From Alistipes sp. (lineage in GTDB: Bacteria > Bacteroidota > Bacteroidia > Bacteroidales > Rikenellaceae): a stretch of 64,000 nt of DNA. The notes under the pieces are model-generated. The model did no database searches. It was given only the letters and a program-made list of their open reading frames with translations, and was not told where the DNA came from. Position numbers and translations under genes: made by a program. Below are positions 8,727-17,572 of this stretch, piece after piece. The stretch lies in NCBI GenBank assembly GCA_017936685.1, contig JAGBFA010000008.1, positions 1 to 64,000 of the forward strand, in the 5' to 3' direction. The stretch's first letter is position 1; each line of letters opens with the position of its first letter.

Positions 8727-9956
8727 ATGAAAAGAGTGATTGCAATGCTTGCTCTGGCCGCAACGATGTGCGGTGCCGTGCAGGCGCAGAAGTTCGAGGG
8801 TATAGCCCTCACCCCGCAGATGGGCTGGAACTCGTGGAATAAGTTTGCCTGCGAGATCAACGAGGAGCTGATCCGCGAGACGGCCGATGCCATGGTCGAG
8901 AAGGGACTGGCTGCGGCCGGTTACGAGTATATCAACCTCGACGACTGCTGGCATGCCGCCGAGCGCGATGCCGACGGATTCATACAGTGCGATGCGGAGC
9001 GTTTCCCCTCGGGCATAAAGGCTCTGGCCGACTACGTGCACGAGCGCGGCCTGAAATTGGGCATCTACTCCGATGCCGGCCGTCACACGTGCGGCGGACG
9101 TCTGGGCTCGTTCGGACACGAGTACCAAGATGCGTTGCAGTATGCGCGCTGGGGTGTCGACTACCTCAAATACGACTGGTGCGAGACCGAGAACATCAAT
9201 GCCCGCGGAGCATACACGCTGATGCGCGACGCACTCTACGCCGCAGGCCGCCCCATACTCTTCTCGATGTGCGAGTGGGGCACCGACAAGCCGTGGGAGT
9301 GGGCTGCCGATGTGGCGCATTCGTGGCGCACGACGGGCGATATATGGTGCTCGTTCGATCAGATCTACCAGCACGGCACGTGGCAGGCGTTGAGCGCGAT
9401 GCACATACTCGATTTGACGGCCGATCTTCGCCGCTATGCGGGTCCCGGCCACTGGAACGACCCCGATATGTTGGAGGTGGGCAACGGCATGACGCAGGCC
9501 GAGGACCGCGCACACTTTACGATGTGGTGCATGCTGTCGGCTCCGCTGATTCTGGGCAACGACATTCGCACGGTCAGCGACCAGACCTTGGAGATACTGC
9601 TCAACGAGAGAGTGATAGCCATAGATCAGGACCCTCTGGGCGTGCAGGGTTATCGCTTCCTGCGCGACGGCGATCTGGAAGTGTGGCTCAAACCCTTGCA
9701 GGGCGGCTGCTGGGCCTTCTGCCTTCTGAACCGCGGCAGCGAGGCACGCGAATACACCGTCGACTGGGCGGCGTTCGACTGGACCGACGAGGAGGTGTCG
9801 AAGCTCTCCACCGACTTCTCGACTAAGATTTACGATATTGAAAACCTCTGGGTCGAGGGCAAAAAGTCGGCCGAGGGTACGACCCGCAAGCCCAAGAGCG
9901 TGGTGGTGGATTCGCACGATGTGGTGCTCTACCGTCTTAGCCCCAAGACCAAATAA
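8727..9956 (+). CDS. GH27 alpha-galactosidase, secreted
   Basis: A 409-residue retaining alpha-galactosidase with a signal peptide ending near QAQ (residues 19-21). Family motifs: PQMGWNSWNKF at the N-terminus, INLDDCW, the nucleophile Asp150 in DYLKYDWC, and the acid/base Asp within GHWNDPDMLE (241-250). It should remove alpha-1,6-galactose side chains from galactomannan, probably in the periplasm, so that mannanases can reach the backbone. The gene begins 12 nt after the upstream GH5 and ends 9 nt before the esterase gene. Confidence 0.95.
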   Translation: MKRVIAMLALAATMCGAVQAQKFEGIALTPQMGWNSWNKFACEINEELIRETADAMVEKGLAAAGYEYINLDDCWHAAERDADGFIQCDAERFPSGIKALADYVHERGLKLGIYSDAGRHTCGGRLGSFGHEYQDALQYARWGVDYLKYDWCETENINARGAYTLMRDALYAAGRPILFSMCEWGTDKPWEWAADVAHSWRTTGDIWCSFDQIYQHGTWQALSAMHILDLTADLRRYAGPGHWNDPDMLEVGNGMTQAEDRAHFTMWCMLSAPLILGNDIRTVSDQTLEILLNERVIAIDQDPLGVQGYRFLRDGDLEVWLKPLQGGCWAFCLLNRGSEAREYTVDWAAFDWTDEEVSKLSTDFSTKIYDIENLWVEGKKSAEGTTRKPKSVVVDSHDVVLYRLSPKTK

Positions 9957-9965
9957 CGCACGGAT

Positions 9966-11216
9966 ATGAAACGACTGTTCTTGACTGCGGTTCTGGCCGC
10001 GATGATCTTTCCCGCCGCTTTCGGCCGCGGCCTGCTGTCGGCCGAAGTGGTCTGCACGCAGAACTGGATCTACGACGACGAGGTATTTTTCAACGTCATG
10101 CTCAACGCTGGCGAGCAGCCGGCCACGGGCGTGGTGACGCTGCGCGTGGCCACCGACAAGGGTACGCCCGTGTGCCGCCTGAGCCAGAGCTATTCGGTGG
10201 CGGCAGGTGCCGTGCAGCAGGTGAGCTTCTCGCTGAGCGAGCTGCCGGCAGGATTCTACCGTGCCACGCTCGTCGACGACGAGACGGAGGTGTCGGCATG
10301 GAATTTCGGCGTGCGCCCCGACGAGGTGGTCTCGGCGGCCGATGCCCGCGACGACTTCCGTGAGTTCTGGCAGCAGACACTCGACGAGCTTTCGAAGGTC
10401 GATCCTCAGTACCGGCTCACGAAGAACCGCGCCCGCTCGGGCAAGCTGCGCGACGTCTACACGGTGGAGATGCGCTCGTGGGGCGGTGAGACCATACGCG
10501 GCTACTACGTCGTGCCGCGTGCCAAGGGTAAATTCCCCGTCATAGTGACATATATGGGCTACGGTGCCGAGCCGTGGTGCCCCGAGGCCGATTCGCGTGG
10601 CGACGTGGCCGAGTTCGTGCTCTCGCACCGCGGCCAGGGACTCAACAAGCCGACCAACACCTACGGCGACTGGGTGCGCTACGGTGTGGGCGACAAGTCG
10701 ACATTCTACTATCGCGGAGCATTCATGGACGCCGTGCGCGCCATCGACTTCGCGGCCAGCCGCGAGAAGACCGATTTGCGCAACATATTCATCGACGGCG
10801 GTTCGCAGGGCGGTGCCCTGACGCTCGTGGCCGCTGCATTGGACCATCGCGTGGCCGCCGCCGCTCCGTTCGTGCCGTTCCTGTCGGACTATCCAGATTA
10901 CTTCCGGCTGGCCGACTGGCCTGCCGCGCCTGTGAAGGCTGCGGCCGCCGAGGCTGGCATGAGCGACGGGGAGCTGTACGAGATGCTGTCGTACTTCGAC
11001 GTGAAGAACTTTACACCATATATAGAGTGTCCCGTGCTGATGGGCTTCGGATTGCAGGATCCGGTCTGCCCGCCGCATACCAACTTCGCCGGATACAACA
11101 ACATAACCACCGAAAAACGCTGGGTGGTGTTCCCCCGTCGCGGCCACAACGTCGAGCAGGAGCCTTCGTGGTGGCAGGCGCGCGAAGAGTTTTTCGCCCG
11201 ACACACGACGCGCTGA
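9966..11216 (+). CDS. CE7-type acetyl (xylan/mannan) esterase, secreted
   Basis: A 416-residue alpha/beta hydrolase with a signal peptide (about 20 residues), an extra N-terminal beta-rich domain (about 25-115) and an acetyl-xylan-esterase core. The triad is visible: Ser280 in IDGGSQGG, Asp365 in FGLQDPVCPP and His394 in RRGHNVEQ. The RGQG oxyanion motif typical of CE7 is at 222-225. In this operon the likely substrate is acetylated (gluco)mannan or its oligosaccharides, by analogy with gut mannan loci that carry deacetylases. A role on antibiotic-like or short acetyl esters is less likely in this context. Confidence 0.88.
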   Translation: MKRLFLTAVLAAMIFPAAFGRGLLSAEVVCTQNWIYDDEVFFNVMLNAGEQPATGVVTLRVATDKGTPVCRLSQSYSVAAGAVQQVSFSLSELPAGFYRATLVDDETEVSAWNFGVRPDEVVSAADARDDFREFWQQTLDELSKVDPQYRLTKNRARSGKLRDVYTVEMRSWGGETIRGYYVVPRAKGKFPVIVTYMGYGAEPWCPEADSRGDVAEFVLSHRGQGLNKPTNTYGDWVRYGVGDKSTFYYRGAFMDAVRAIDFAASREKTDLRNIFIDGGSQGGALTLVAAALDHRVAAAAPFVPFLSDYPDYFRLADWPAAPVKAAAAEAGMSDGELYEMLSYFDVKNFTPYIECPVLMGFGLQDPVCPPHTNFAGYNNITTEKRWVVFPRRGHNVEQEPSWWQAREEFFARHTTR

Positions 11217-11305
11217 TGCGTGTCGGCAAGACCGAATCCCGAAACGCAAAACTCAACGATAACGATATATGAAAAAATTTATCCTAACTAACTAAAATTA
11301 CACCT

Positions 11306-14300
11306 ATGAACAAATTTACATTATTAATGGTTGCGCTCTTTGCGAGCGTAGCCGTAATGGCTCAGGGTTATCGCGTCAGCGGTGTGGTGACATCGGCTGC
11401 CGACGGACAACCCATGCCGGGTGTCAGCATCAGTGAGCAGGGTACGAGTAACGGTGTGTCGACCAATATCGACGGTACGTACACCATTACGGTGCGCTCG
11501 GCGGGCGATGCTACGCTTGTATTCTCGTTCCTCGGTTACAAGAGCGAGCAGCGCGCGGTCAACAAGAGCGTGACCACGCTCGATGTGGCTCTTATGGAGG
11601 ACAGCGAGTCGATCGAGGAGATCGTGGTGGTGGGTTACGGTACCCAGAAGCGATCGGATCTGACCGGCTCCATCGCATCGGTCTCGGCCGACAAGCTGAA
11701 GACCTCGGCCATCACCAATGCCGACCAGATGTTGCAGGGCCGCGTTGCCGGTGTGCAGGTTACGCAGAACTCGGGTGCTCCGGGCGGTGCCGCCTCTATC
11801 CGCGTGCGCGGTGCTTCGTCGATCACCTCGTCGAACGAGCCTCTGTACGTTATAGACGGTATCCCCTTCTCGGGCGACGGTAACGATATCGGCGGTTTCG
11901 ACTGGGCAGGCGGTACCAGCGGTCAGACCAAGGTCAATCCGCTCTCTACGATCGCTCCCTCGGACATCGTCTCTCTCGATGTGCTGAAAGATGCCTCGGC
12001 CACGGCCATCTACGGTTCGGCCGGTGCCAACGGTGTGGTTATCATCACCACGCGCCGCGGTGAGAAAGGCTCGATGAAGCTCAACTACGACGGCTATGTG
12101 GCATGGCAGCAGCAGGGCACGCGCATCGACATGATGAATCTGCCGGAGTATGCACGCTTCCAGCGCGAGATTTCGGACATGTATCCCTCGATCGAGATGG
12201 ACGAGTCGCTGCTCGATCCCTCGATCTTGGGCGACGGTACCGACTGGCAGGACGAGATCTTCCGCACGGCATTCACCCACTCTCATTCGGTGTCGTTCTC
12301 GGGAGGTACCGACAAGTTCCAGTTCGCCGGTTCGGGCGGTTACATGTCGCAGGACGGTACGGTCTACGGCTCGGGCTTCGAGCGTTACAACGCCCGTTTC
12401 AACGGCGACGGCCAGATCAACAAGTGGCTGCGTGCCGGCGGTTCGCTCGCATTCACCCACACCGACGAGACCATCACGCGTCAGGACGGTAACGACGGTG
12501 TCATCATGGGTGCTCTGTCGATGATGCCCTCGGTGCCCGTCTACGACTTCAACGGTGATTTCGCCACCCCCACTTCGGTCTACGCTTCGTCGGCCTACAA
12601 CCCCTTGTGGCAGGCCGAGTCGCAGACCAACACCCTTGTGCGCAACCGCACGATGGGTAACTTCTATCTGCAAATCGATCCCGTCGAGGGACTCAACGTC
12701 CGCACCGAGTTCGGCTTCGATTTGTCGGACAACAAGAACGACAGCTTCATGCCGCGTTACGACTTCGGTACCTCGACCAGCAAGATCAACCAGATCATGA
12801 GCCGCAAGGATCACTCTATATTCTGGATATGGAAGGCCTACGCCACATACACCAAGACCTTCGCCGAGAAGCACAACCTCTCTGTCATGGCCGGTTTCGA
12901 GGCACAGAAGAGCGCGTGGGACGGCACCCAGCTCATCAAGCAGGGTCTGTCGAGCGACGACATAAAGGTGATAACGGGCGACGGCGTGTTCGGCTCGAAC
13001 AACGGCTGGAAGGACGAGACCACGAAGGCATCGGCCTTTGCGCGTGTCAACTACAACTACGACGAGCGTTATCTGCTGACCGTTACGTTCCGTGCCGATG
13101 CCTCGTCGAAGTTCGGCCCCAGCAACAAGTGGGGTTACTTCCCCTCGGCAGCCTTCGCATGGCGCATATCGAACGAGCAGTTCCTGCGCGACTCGCGTGC
13201 CGTGTCGAACATGAAGCTGCGTCTGGGCTACGGTCTTGTGGGTAACGACAACATCGGCACCTACAAGTACGGTTCGACCATGACGACGATGCTCTCGCCG
13301 TTCCCCGGCAGCAACGCCTCGTATATCCCCTCGAATATCTCGAATGCCAACCTGAAATGGGAGGCTTCGGAGCAGTACAACATAGGTCTGGATCTGGGCT
13401 TCATCAACAACCGCATATCGCTCTCGGTAGATCTCTACCAGAAGGATACCAAGGATCTGCTGTTGCAGGTGTCGACTCCCTCGTACATGGGTAACAAGAT
13501 ACAGGCACCCTTCGCCAACATCGGTAAGGTGCGCAACCGCGGTGTCGACATCGCCCTCAACTTAGTGCCGGTGGAGCGTCCCGACTTCTCGTGGAACTCG
13601 AATATCATCGTTTCGGTCAACCGCAACAAGGTGCTGGCTCTGAACGACGACTCGCAGGTCATCTACAACGGTGTGGACACCTACTTCGGCGCAGCCTTCA
13701 AGACCGCTTCGCTGATAAAGGTGGGCGAGCCTATCGGCGTATTCTACGGCTACACCACCGACGGTTATTTCCAGAACGAGGAGGACGTGCTCTCGCACGC
13801 AGTGCAGGTCGAGGACGGCAACAACCCCGGCCACAACCTCTACAACAAGATCAACGGTGTCTACGTGGGCGATATCAAGTTCAAGGATCTCGACAACAGC
13901 GGCTCGATCACCGCAGCCGACCAGTCGATCATCGGCGACCCCAACCCCGACTTCACCTACGGCTGGAACAACACTTTCCAGTATAAGAACTGGGAGTTGA
14001 GCATCGGCCTGAACGGCGTTGTGGGCGGCGATATCCTCAATATAGCACGTTTCCGCGTCGAGTCGCTCAGCAGCACCTGGGACAACCAGTCGGCACGCAT
14101 GGCTCACCGCGCGCAGATCGCGACGGACGATCTGGGCAACGACTATCTTGCCAACCCGGGCTCGGCCGTGGCTCCGCGCTTCGCTCCGAACGACATCAAC
14201 GGCAACCGCCGCATGAGCGACCGTTGGTTGGAGGACGGCTCTTACCTGCGCATACAGAACGTCACGCTGGCCTACAACTTCCCCAAGCAGTGGTTGCAGA

Positions 14301-14482
14301 AGGCCTCGATACAGAGCCTGAAACTCTACGTGACGTTGCAGAACCTCTACACGTGGACCAACTATTCGGGTTACGATCCCGAGATCGGTGCCTTCAACCA
14401 GTCGGCAGGCATGCAGAACTACGATATAGGACGTTATCCCACGCCCCGCATGTATATCGTCGGTCTGAATATCGGTTTCTAA
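11306..14482 (+). CDS. SusC/RagA-type TonB-dependent outer-membrane transporter
   Basis: A 1058-residue transporter. A signal peptide ends at AQ20. A carboxypeptidase-regulatory-like domain (about 22-100; GVSISEQGTSNG) is followed by the SusC signature VVVGYGTQKRSDLTGSI (107-123). Next come the plug (RVRGASSITSSNEPLYVIDG) and a long beta-barrel ending in an aromatic residue (VGLNIGF). It imports long manno-oligosaccharides across the outer membrane, powered by TonB, with SusD as the lid. An 89-nt leader separates it from the esterase gene; susD begins 22 nt after its stop. The substrate is inferred from neighbours. Confidence 0.97.
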   Translation: MNKFTLLMVALFASVAVMAQGYRVSGVVTSAADGQPMPGVSISEQGTSNGVSTNIDGTYTITVRSAGDATLVFSFLGYKSEQRAVNKSVTTLDVALMEDSESIEEIVVVGYGTQKRSDLTGSIASVSADKLKTSAITNADQMLQGRVAGVQVTQNSGAPGGAASIRVRGASSITSSNEPLYVIDGIPFSGDGNDIGGFDWAGGTSGQTKVNPLSTIAPSDIVSLDVLKDASATAIYGSAGANGVVIITTRRGEKGSMKLNYDGYVAWQQQGTRIDMMNLPEYARFQREISDMYPSIEMDESLLDPSILGDGTDWQDEIFRTAFTHSHSVSFSGGTDKFQFAGSGGYMSQDGTVYGSGFERYNARFNGDGQINKWLRAGGSLAFTHTDETITRQDGNDGVIMGALSMMPSVPVYDFNGDFATPTSVYASSAYNPLWQAESQTNTLVRNRTMGNFYLQIDPVEGLNVRTEFGFDLSDNKNDSFMPRYDFGTSTSKINQIMSRKDHSIFWIWKAYATYTKTFAEKHNLSVMAGFEAQKSAWDGTQLIKQGLSSDDIKVITGDGVFGSNNGWKDETTKASAFARVNYNYDERYLLTVTFRADASSKFGPSNKWGYFPSAAFAWRISNEQFLRDSRAVSNMKLRLGYGLVGNDNIGTYKYGSTMTTMLSPFPGSNASYIPSNISNANLKWEASEQYNIGLDLGFINNRISLSVDLYQKDTKDLLLQVSTPSYMGNKIQAPFANIGKVRNRGVDIALNLVPVERPDFSWNSNIIVSVNRNKVLALNDDSQVIYNGVDTYFGAAFKTASLIKVGEPIGVFYGYTTDGYFQNEEDVLSHAVQVEDGNNPGHNLYNKINGVYVGDIKFKDLDNSGSITAADQSIIGDPNPDFTYGWNNTFQYKNWELSIGLNGVVGGDILNIARFRVESLSSTWDNQSARMAHRAQIATDDLGNDYLANPGSAVAPRFAPNDINGNRRMSDRWLEDGSYLRIQNVTLAYNFPKQWLQKASIQSLKLYVTLQNLYTWTNYSGYDPEIGAFNQSAGMQNYDIGRYPTPRMYIVGLNIGF

Positions 14483-14503
14483 TCCTTAACCTGTTTGAAA
14501 AAG

Positions 14504-16321
14504 ATGAAAAATACAATAAAAATATTAGCACTCTCGGCAGCTCTGGCAACTGCGGGCTGCGAGCAGTTCCTTACGGTCAATCCGCAGGATTCGTTAGTTA
14601 AGGAGAACTATTATACCAGTGCCGAGGCCGTCCGTGCCAACACCGCGTCGCTCTATGCGTCGGTGTGGTTCGACTTCACCAGCCGTTTCCAGTACATGGG
14701 CGGCGACATGCTCTCGGGCGATCTGTTCTACACCTATTCGGACGAGGGACAGTTTTACCTCAATACGGTGACAGATAACAACCAGTATTCGAATCTGGGC
14801 TGGCAGGGTCTCTACAACGTCATCTCGTATGCCAATTCGGTGATACTCGACATGCCCGAACCGGCTCGCGCCAACGGTGTCTCGGAGACAGTCATCGAAC
14901 ATGCGCTGGGCGAGGCCTATCTGTTCCGCGCCCTGTCGTACTACATGCTCACCGAGTACTGGCACGAGGTACCCATCATCACCAATGCCGAGTCGCTTAT
15001 CACCTCGGGCAACGTGCAGGACATCTATGTGGCCAAGGCTACGCAGCGTTCGCTCTACCGCTTCATCTGCGAGGATTTGGAGCGCGCCATAGAGATGCTG
15101 CCCGAGCAGGACAACGAGGGCGGCCGCGTCAACAGGTGGTCGGCCAAGGGTCTTATGGCCAAGGTCTGCCTGACGCGTGCATGCTATGAGAAGAACAACG
15201 GCGGATATGCCGACGACGAGAACGACTACTTCGAGCTGGCCAAGCAGTATGCCAAGGAGGTCATCACCAAGGGTCCGGCTCTGAGCACCAACTTCTCGGA
15301 GTTGTTCGAGATCGCGCCCGAGAACCCCTCGGAGACGCTTATCGCCGTGCAGTGCATCACCGGCGGCTACGGCTACGGCAACAGCCGCTCGGTAGAGTGG
15401 GGCCGCAACGGCGTTATCACCGGCGTAAGCTGCTGGGGCGGAGGCAAGGCTCCCACGCTCTCGTTGCAGGAGGCCTTCGACGAGCACCCGCGCGACGGTC
15501 GCCGCCGCTGGACCTACATGCAGCAGGGCGATGTGTATCCCGCACTGGCCGTAGGCGAGTCGGACTACTACGGTACGGGCGAGGTGGACTACTCGAACGG
15601 TTACGTCTATCGCAACTCGTCGTCGGATCTGACGACCGAGTCACCCAACGAGGGTCTGTCGCACATTAAGAAATACATCATCAACTCCAACGGCGGTGTC
15701 AACATCGGCACGATGCAGGACGGTTCGAACAACCTCTACCTGCTGCGTGTGGCCGACGTCTACTTCGTCTATGCCGAGGCTTGCCTGAAAGGCGACCTGA
15801 ACGCCTCGCTGACCGATGCCGAGGCTCTGGGCTATGTCAACGACGTGCTCAACCGCGGCGGCGACTCGGACGCAGGCTATACGGTGGAGTCGCTCACCTA
15901 TACCGAGCTGTTGAAGGAGCGTAGAAAGGAGTTCGCATTCGAGGGTATCAACTGGTTCGACATACAGCGTCTGTCGTACCTGTCGAAGCAGGCCGCGCTG
16001 GATTATATCAACGGCATGTATCGCGACAAGGTGTGGGTATTCAACTGGGAGAAGTTCGGTCAGGACTATCCCGATGCCACCGATGCCAACCGCTACGAGG
16101 CCATGAACAAGTCGGGTCACGAGTATTACTCGCGCCAGTGGTACACGCGCGTCGACTCGGAGAACTACACCGACGTGGGTACGGGCAGCAATGTCGATAC
16201 GTCGAACCGTGCTGCGGCCATCGTGCTCACCGAGCGCAACCTCACCATCGCCCTGCCGGCCGATGTGGTGACCAAGGCTCCCATATTGAACGAGCCGGCC
16301 GTAGATTATTATGCACAATAA
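14504..16321 (+). CDS. SusD/RagB-type surface glycan-capture lipoprotein
   Basis: A 605-residue SusD homologue. The ATG at 14504 gives a clean lipoprotein signal with Cys19 (LATAGC); the frame stays open three codons upstream from a TTG, which is less likely. It follows the family pattern: CEQFLTVNPQDSL after lipidation, TPR-like helices (LGEAYLFRALSYYMLTEYW) and the C-terminal RRKEFAFEGINWFDIQRL. It sits on the SusC barrel as a hinged lid and delivers oligosaccharides. It is the third-sized gene of the operon and is followed 18 nt later by a glycan-binding protein. Confidence 0.96.
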   Translation: MKNTIKILALSAALATAGCEQFLTVNPQDSLVKENYYTSAEAVRANTASLYASVWFDFTSRFQYMGGDMLSGDLFYTYSDEGQFYLNTVTDNNQYSNLGWQGLYNVISYANSVILDMPEPARANGVSETVIEHALGEAYLFRALSYYMLTEYWHEVPIITNAESLITSGNVQDIYVAKATQRSLYRFICEDLERAIEMLPEQDNEGGRVNRWSAKGLMAKVCLTRACYEKNNGGYADDENDYFELAKQYAKEVITKGPALSTNFSELFEIAPENPSETLIAVQCITGGYGYGNSRSVEWGRNGVITGVSCWGGGKAPTLSLQEAFDEHPRDGRRRWTYMQQGDVYPALAVGESDYYGTGEVDYSNGYVYRNSSSDLTTESPNEGLSHIKKYIINSNGGVNIGTMQDGSNNLYLLRVADVYFVYAEACLKGDLNASLTDAEALGYVNDVLNRGGDSDAGYTVESLTYTELLKERRKEFAFEGINWFDIQRLSYLSKQAALDYINGMYRDKVWVFNWEKFGQDYPDATDANRYEAMNKSGHEYYSRQWYTRVDSENYTDVGTGSNVDTSNRAAAIVLTERNLTIALPADVVTKAPILNEPAVDYYAQ

Positions 16322-16339
16322 TTAAAACCGAAAACCATT

Positions 16340-17557
16340 ATGAAAAGCATATTTAAGAGCATCATGCTCATGACGGCGGTCGTGATGGCTGTGGGCTTTA
16401 CGGGTTGCGACGACAAGAACGTCAACGACCCTGACAGCAAGGCCACTCCGTCGATCAAGTATATCCGCCCGACCGATCCGGCTTTGGCCGACCAGCTGCT
16501 CTACGGCGGCTCGATGGGCGAGACCATCGCCATCATCGGCAGCGGCTTGGAGGGTGTCGTTTCGATCCTGTTCAACGATGTGGAGGCCGATCTGAACCCC
16601 TGCTACATTACCGAGCACTCGATAATCTGCAATATCCCGGCCGTCATGCCCACTGAGATCACCAACACGATCACCCTCACTACGGGACGTGGCAACAAGT
16701 GCGTCTACGACTTCTCGGTTGAGATCCCCGCGCCGTTCATCACTTCGACCTCGTGCGAGTGGGCCAAGGCCGGTTCGCAGATGACCCTCTACGGAAGCTA
16801 CCTCTTCCCCAAGGAGTCGACCGGCAGCTTCGATGTGATGTTCCCGGGCAATGTCGAGGCCGAGGTCGTCGCCTGCGATTCGTCGTCGATCACCGTCACC
16901 GTACCCGAGGGTGCTCTGGAAGGTGCCATATCGGTCGAGGGCGAGTACGGCATAGGCATGACCAAGTTCTCTTACAAGGAGAGCGCGGGCATGTTCATCG
17001 ACTGCGAGAGCGTATCGACATGGGACGCATGGAACTACTCGGGCAGCTTCGTCCATAACGACGACAGCAGCCTCTCGGGCAGCTATATCGAGCTTACGGG
17101 TTCGGCCGCCTCGTGGAACTGGAACACCTCGGGTCTGGCTCTCTATTTCAGCAATGTGCTCGAAGACGGTTCGTGCCGTCAGGATCTGATGCCCGCAGGT
17201 GCCGATCCGGCCGACTACCTGTTGAAGTTCGAGTGCCGCATCAACGATTGGACCGACCTGTGGGCCGCCATGTGGTTCAGCGGTCAGTACAACACCTTCT
17301 CTATCGACGGCGAGGAGGCTCAGTATCACTGGAAGCCGTTTAAGGACAGCACGGTAGCCAAGGGCGAGTGGACGACGGTGTCGATTCCTCTGAGCGATTT
17401 CAAGGTCGACAAGGAGGAGAACATCAACGACCGTTCGCTGACGCGCGCCGACATGGGCAACTTCTACATCTTCTTCTTCGGCGGTCTGGCCGACGATGCC
17501 AACGCCGGCACCCCGATCAGCGTTTATATGGACAACCTGCGCATTGTGCACAAATAA
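16340..17557 (+). CDS. Surface glycan-binding lipoprotein with IPT/TIG-like domains
   Basis: A 405-residue lipoprotein (lipidation Cys23 followed by the acidic DD, a pattern linked to surface export in Bacteroidota). Residues about 35-215 form two Ig-like IPT/TIG repeats (YIRPTDPALADQ..., then APFITSTSCEWAKAGSQMTL). The C-terminal ~190 residues form a separate aromatic-rich domain (WNYSGSFVHND, WTDLWAAMWFSG, YMDNLRIVHK) of the kind that binds glycans in SusE-position proteins. It lies directly after susD, the usual position for a surface glycan-binding protein. It is not catalytic; binding to mannan is inferred. Confidence 0.85.
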   Translation: MKSIFKSIMLMTAVVMAVGFTGCDDKNVNDPDSKATPSIKYIRPTDPALADQLLYGGSMGETIAIIGSGLEGVVSILFNDVEADLNPCYITEHSIICNIPAVMPTEITNTITLTTGRGNKCVYDFSVEIPAPFITSTSCEWAKAGSQMTLYGSYLFPKESTGSFDVMFPGNVEAEVVACDSSSITVTVPEGALEGAISVEGEYGIGMTKFSYKESAGMFIDCESVSTWDAWNYSGSFVHNDDSSLSGSYIELTGSAASWNWNTSGLALYFSNVLEDGSCRQDLMPAGADPADYLLKFECRINDWTDLWAAMWFSGQYNTFSIDGEEAQYHWKPFKDSTVAKGEWTTVSIPLSDFKVDKEENINDRSLTRADMGNFYIFFFGGLADDANAGTPISVYMDNLRIVHK

Positions 17558-17572
17558 AACACGTAGAGTCTT

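Noticed and set aside
7401-11249. A 1282-codon open frame on the reverse strand
   Set aside because: It lies opposite four well-supported glycoside hydrolase and esterase genes; its translation has no family motifs and is rich in His/Arg/Val as expected for an antisense shadow in high-GC DNA.
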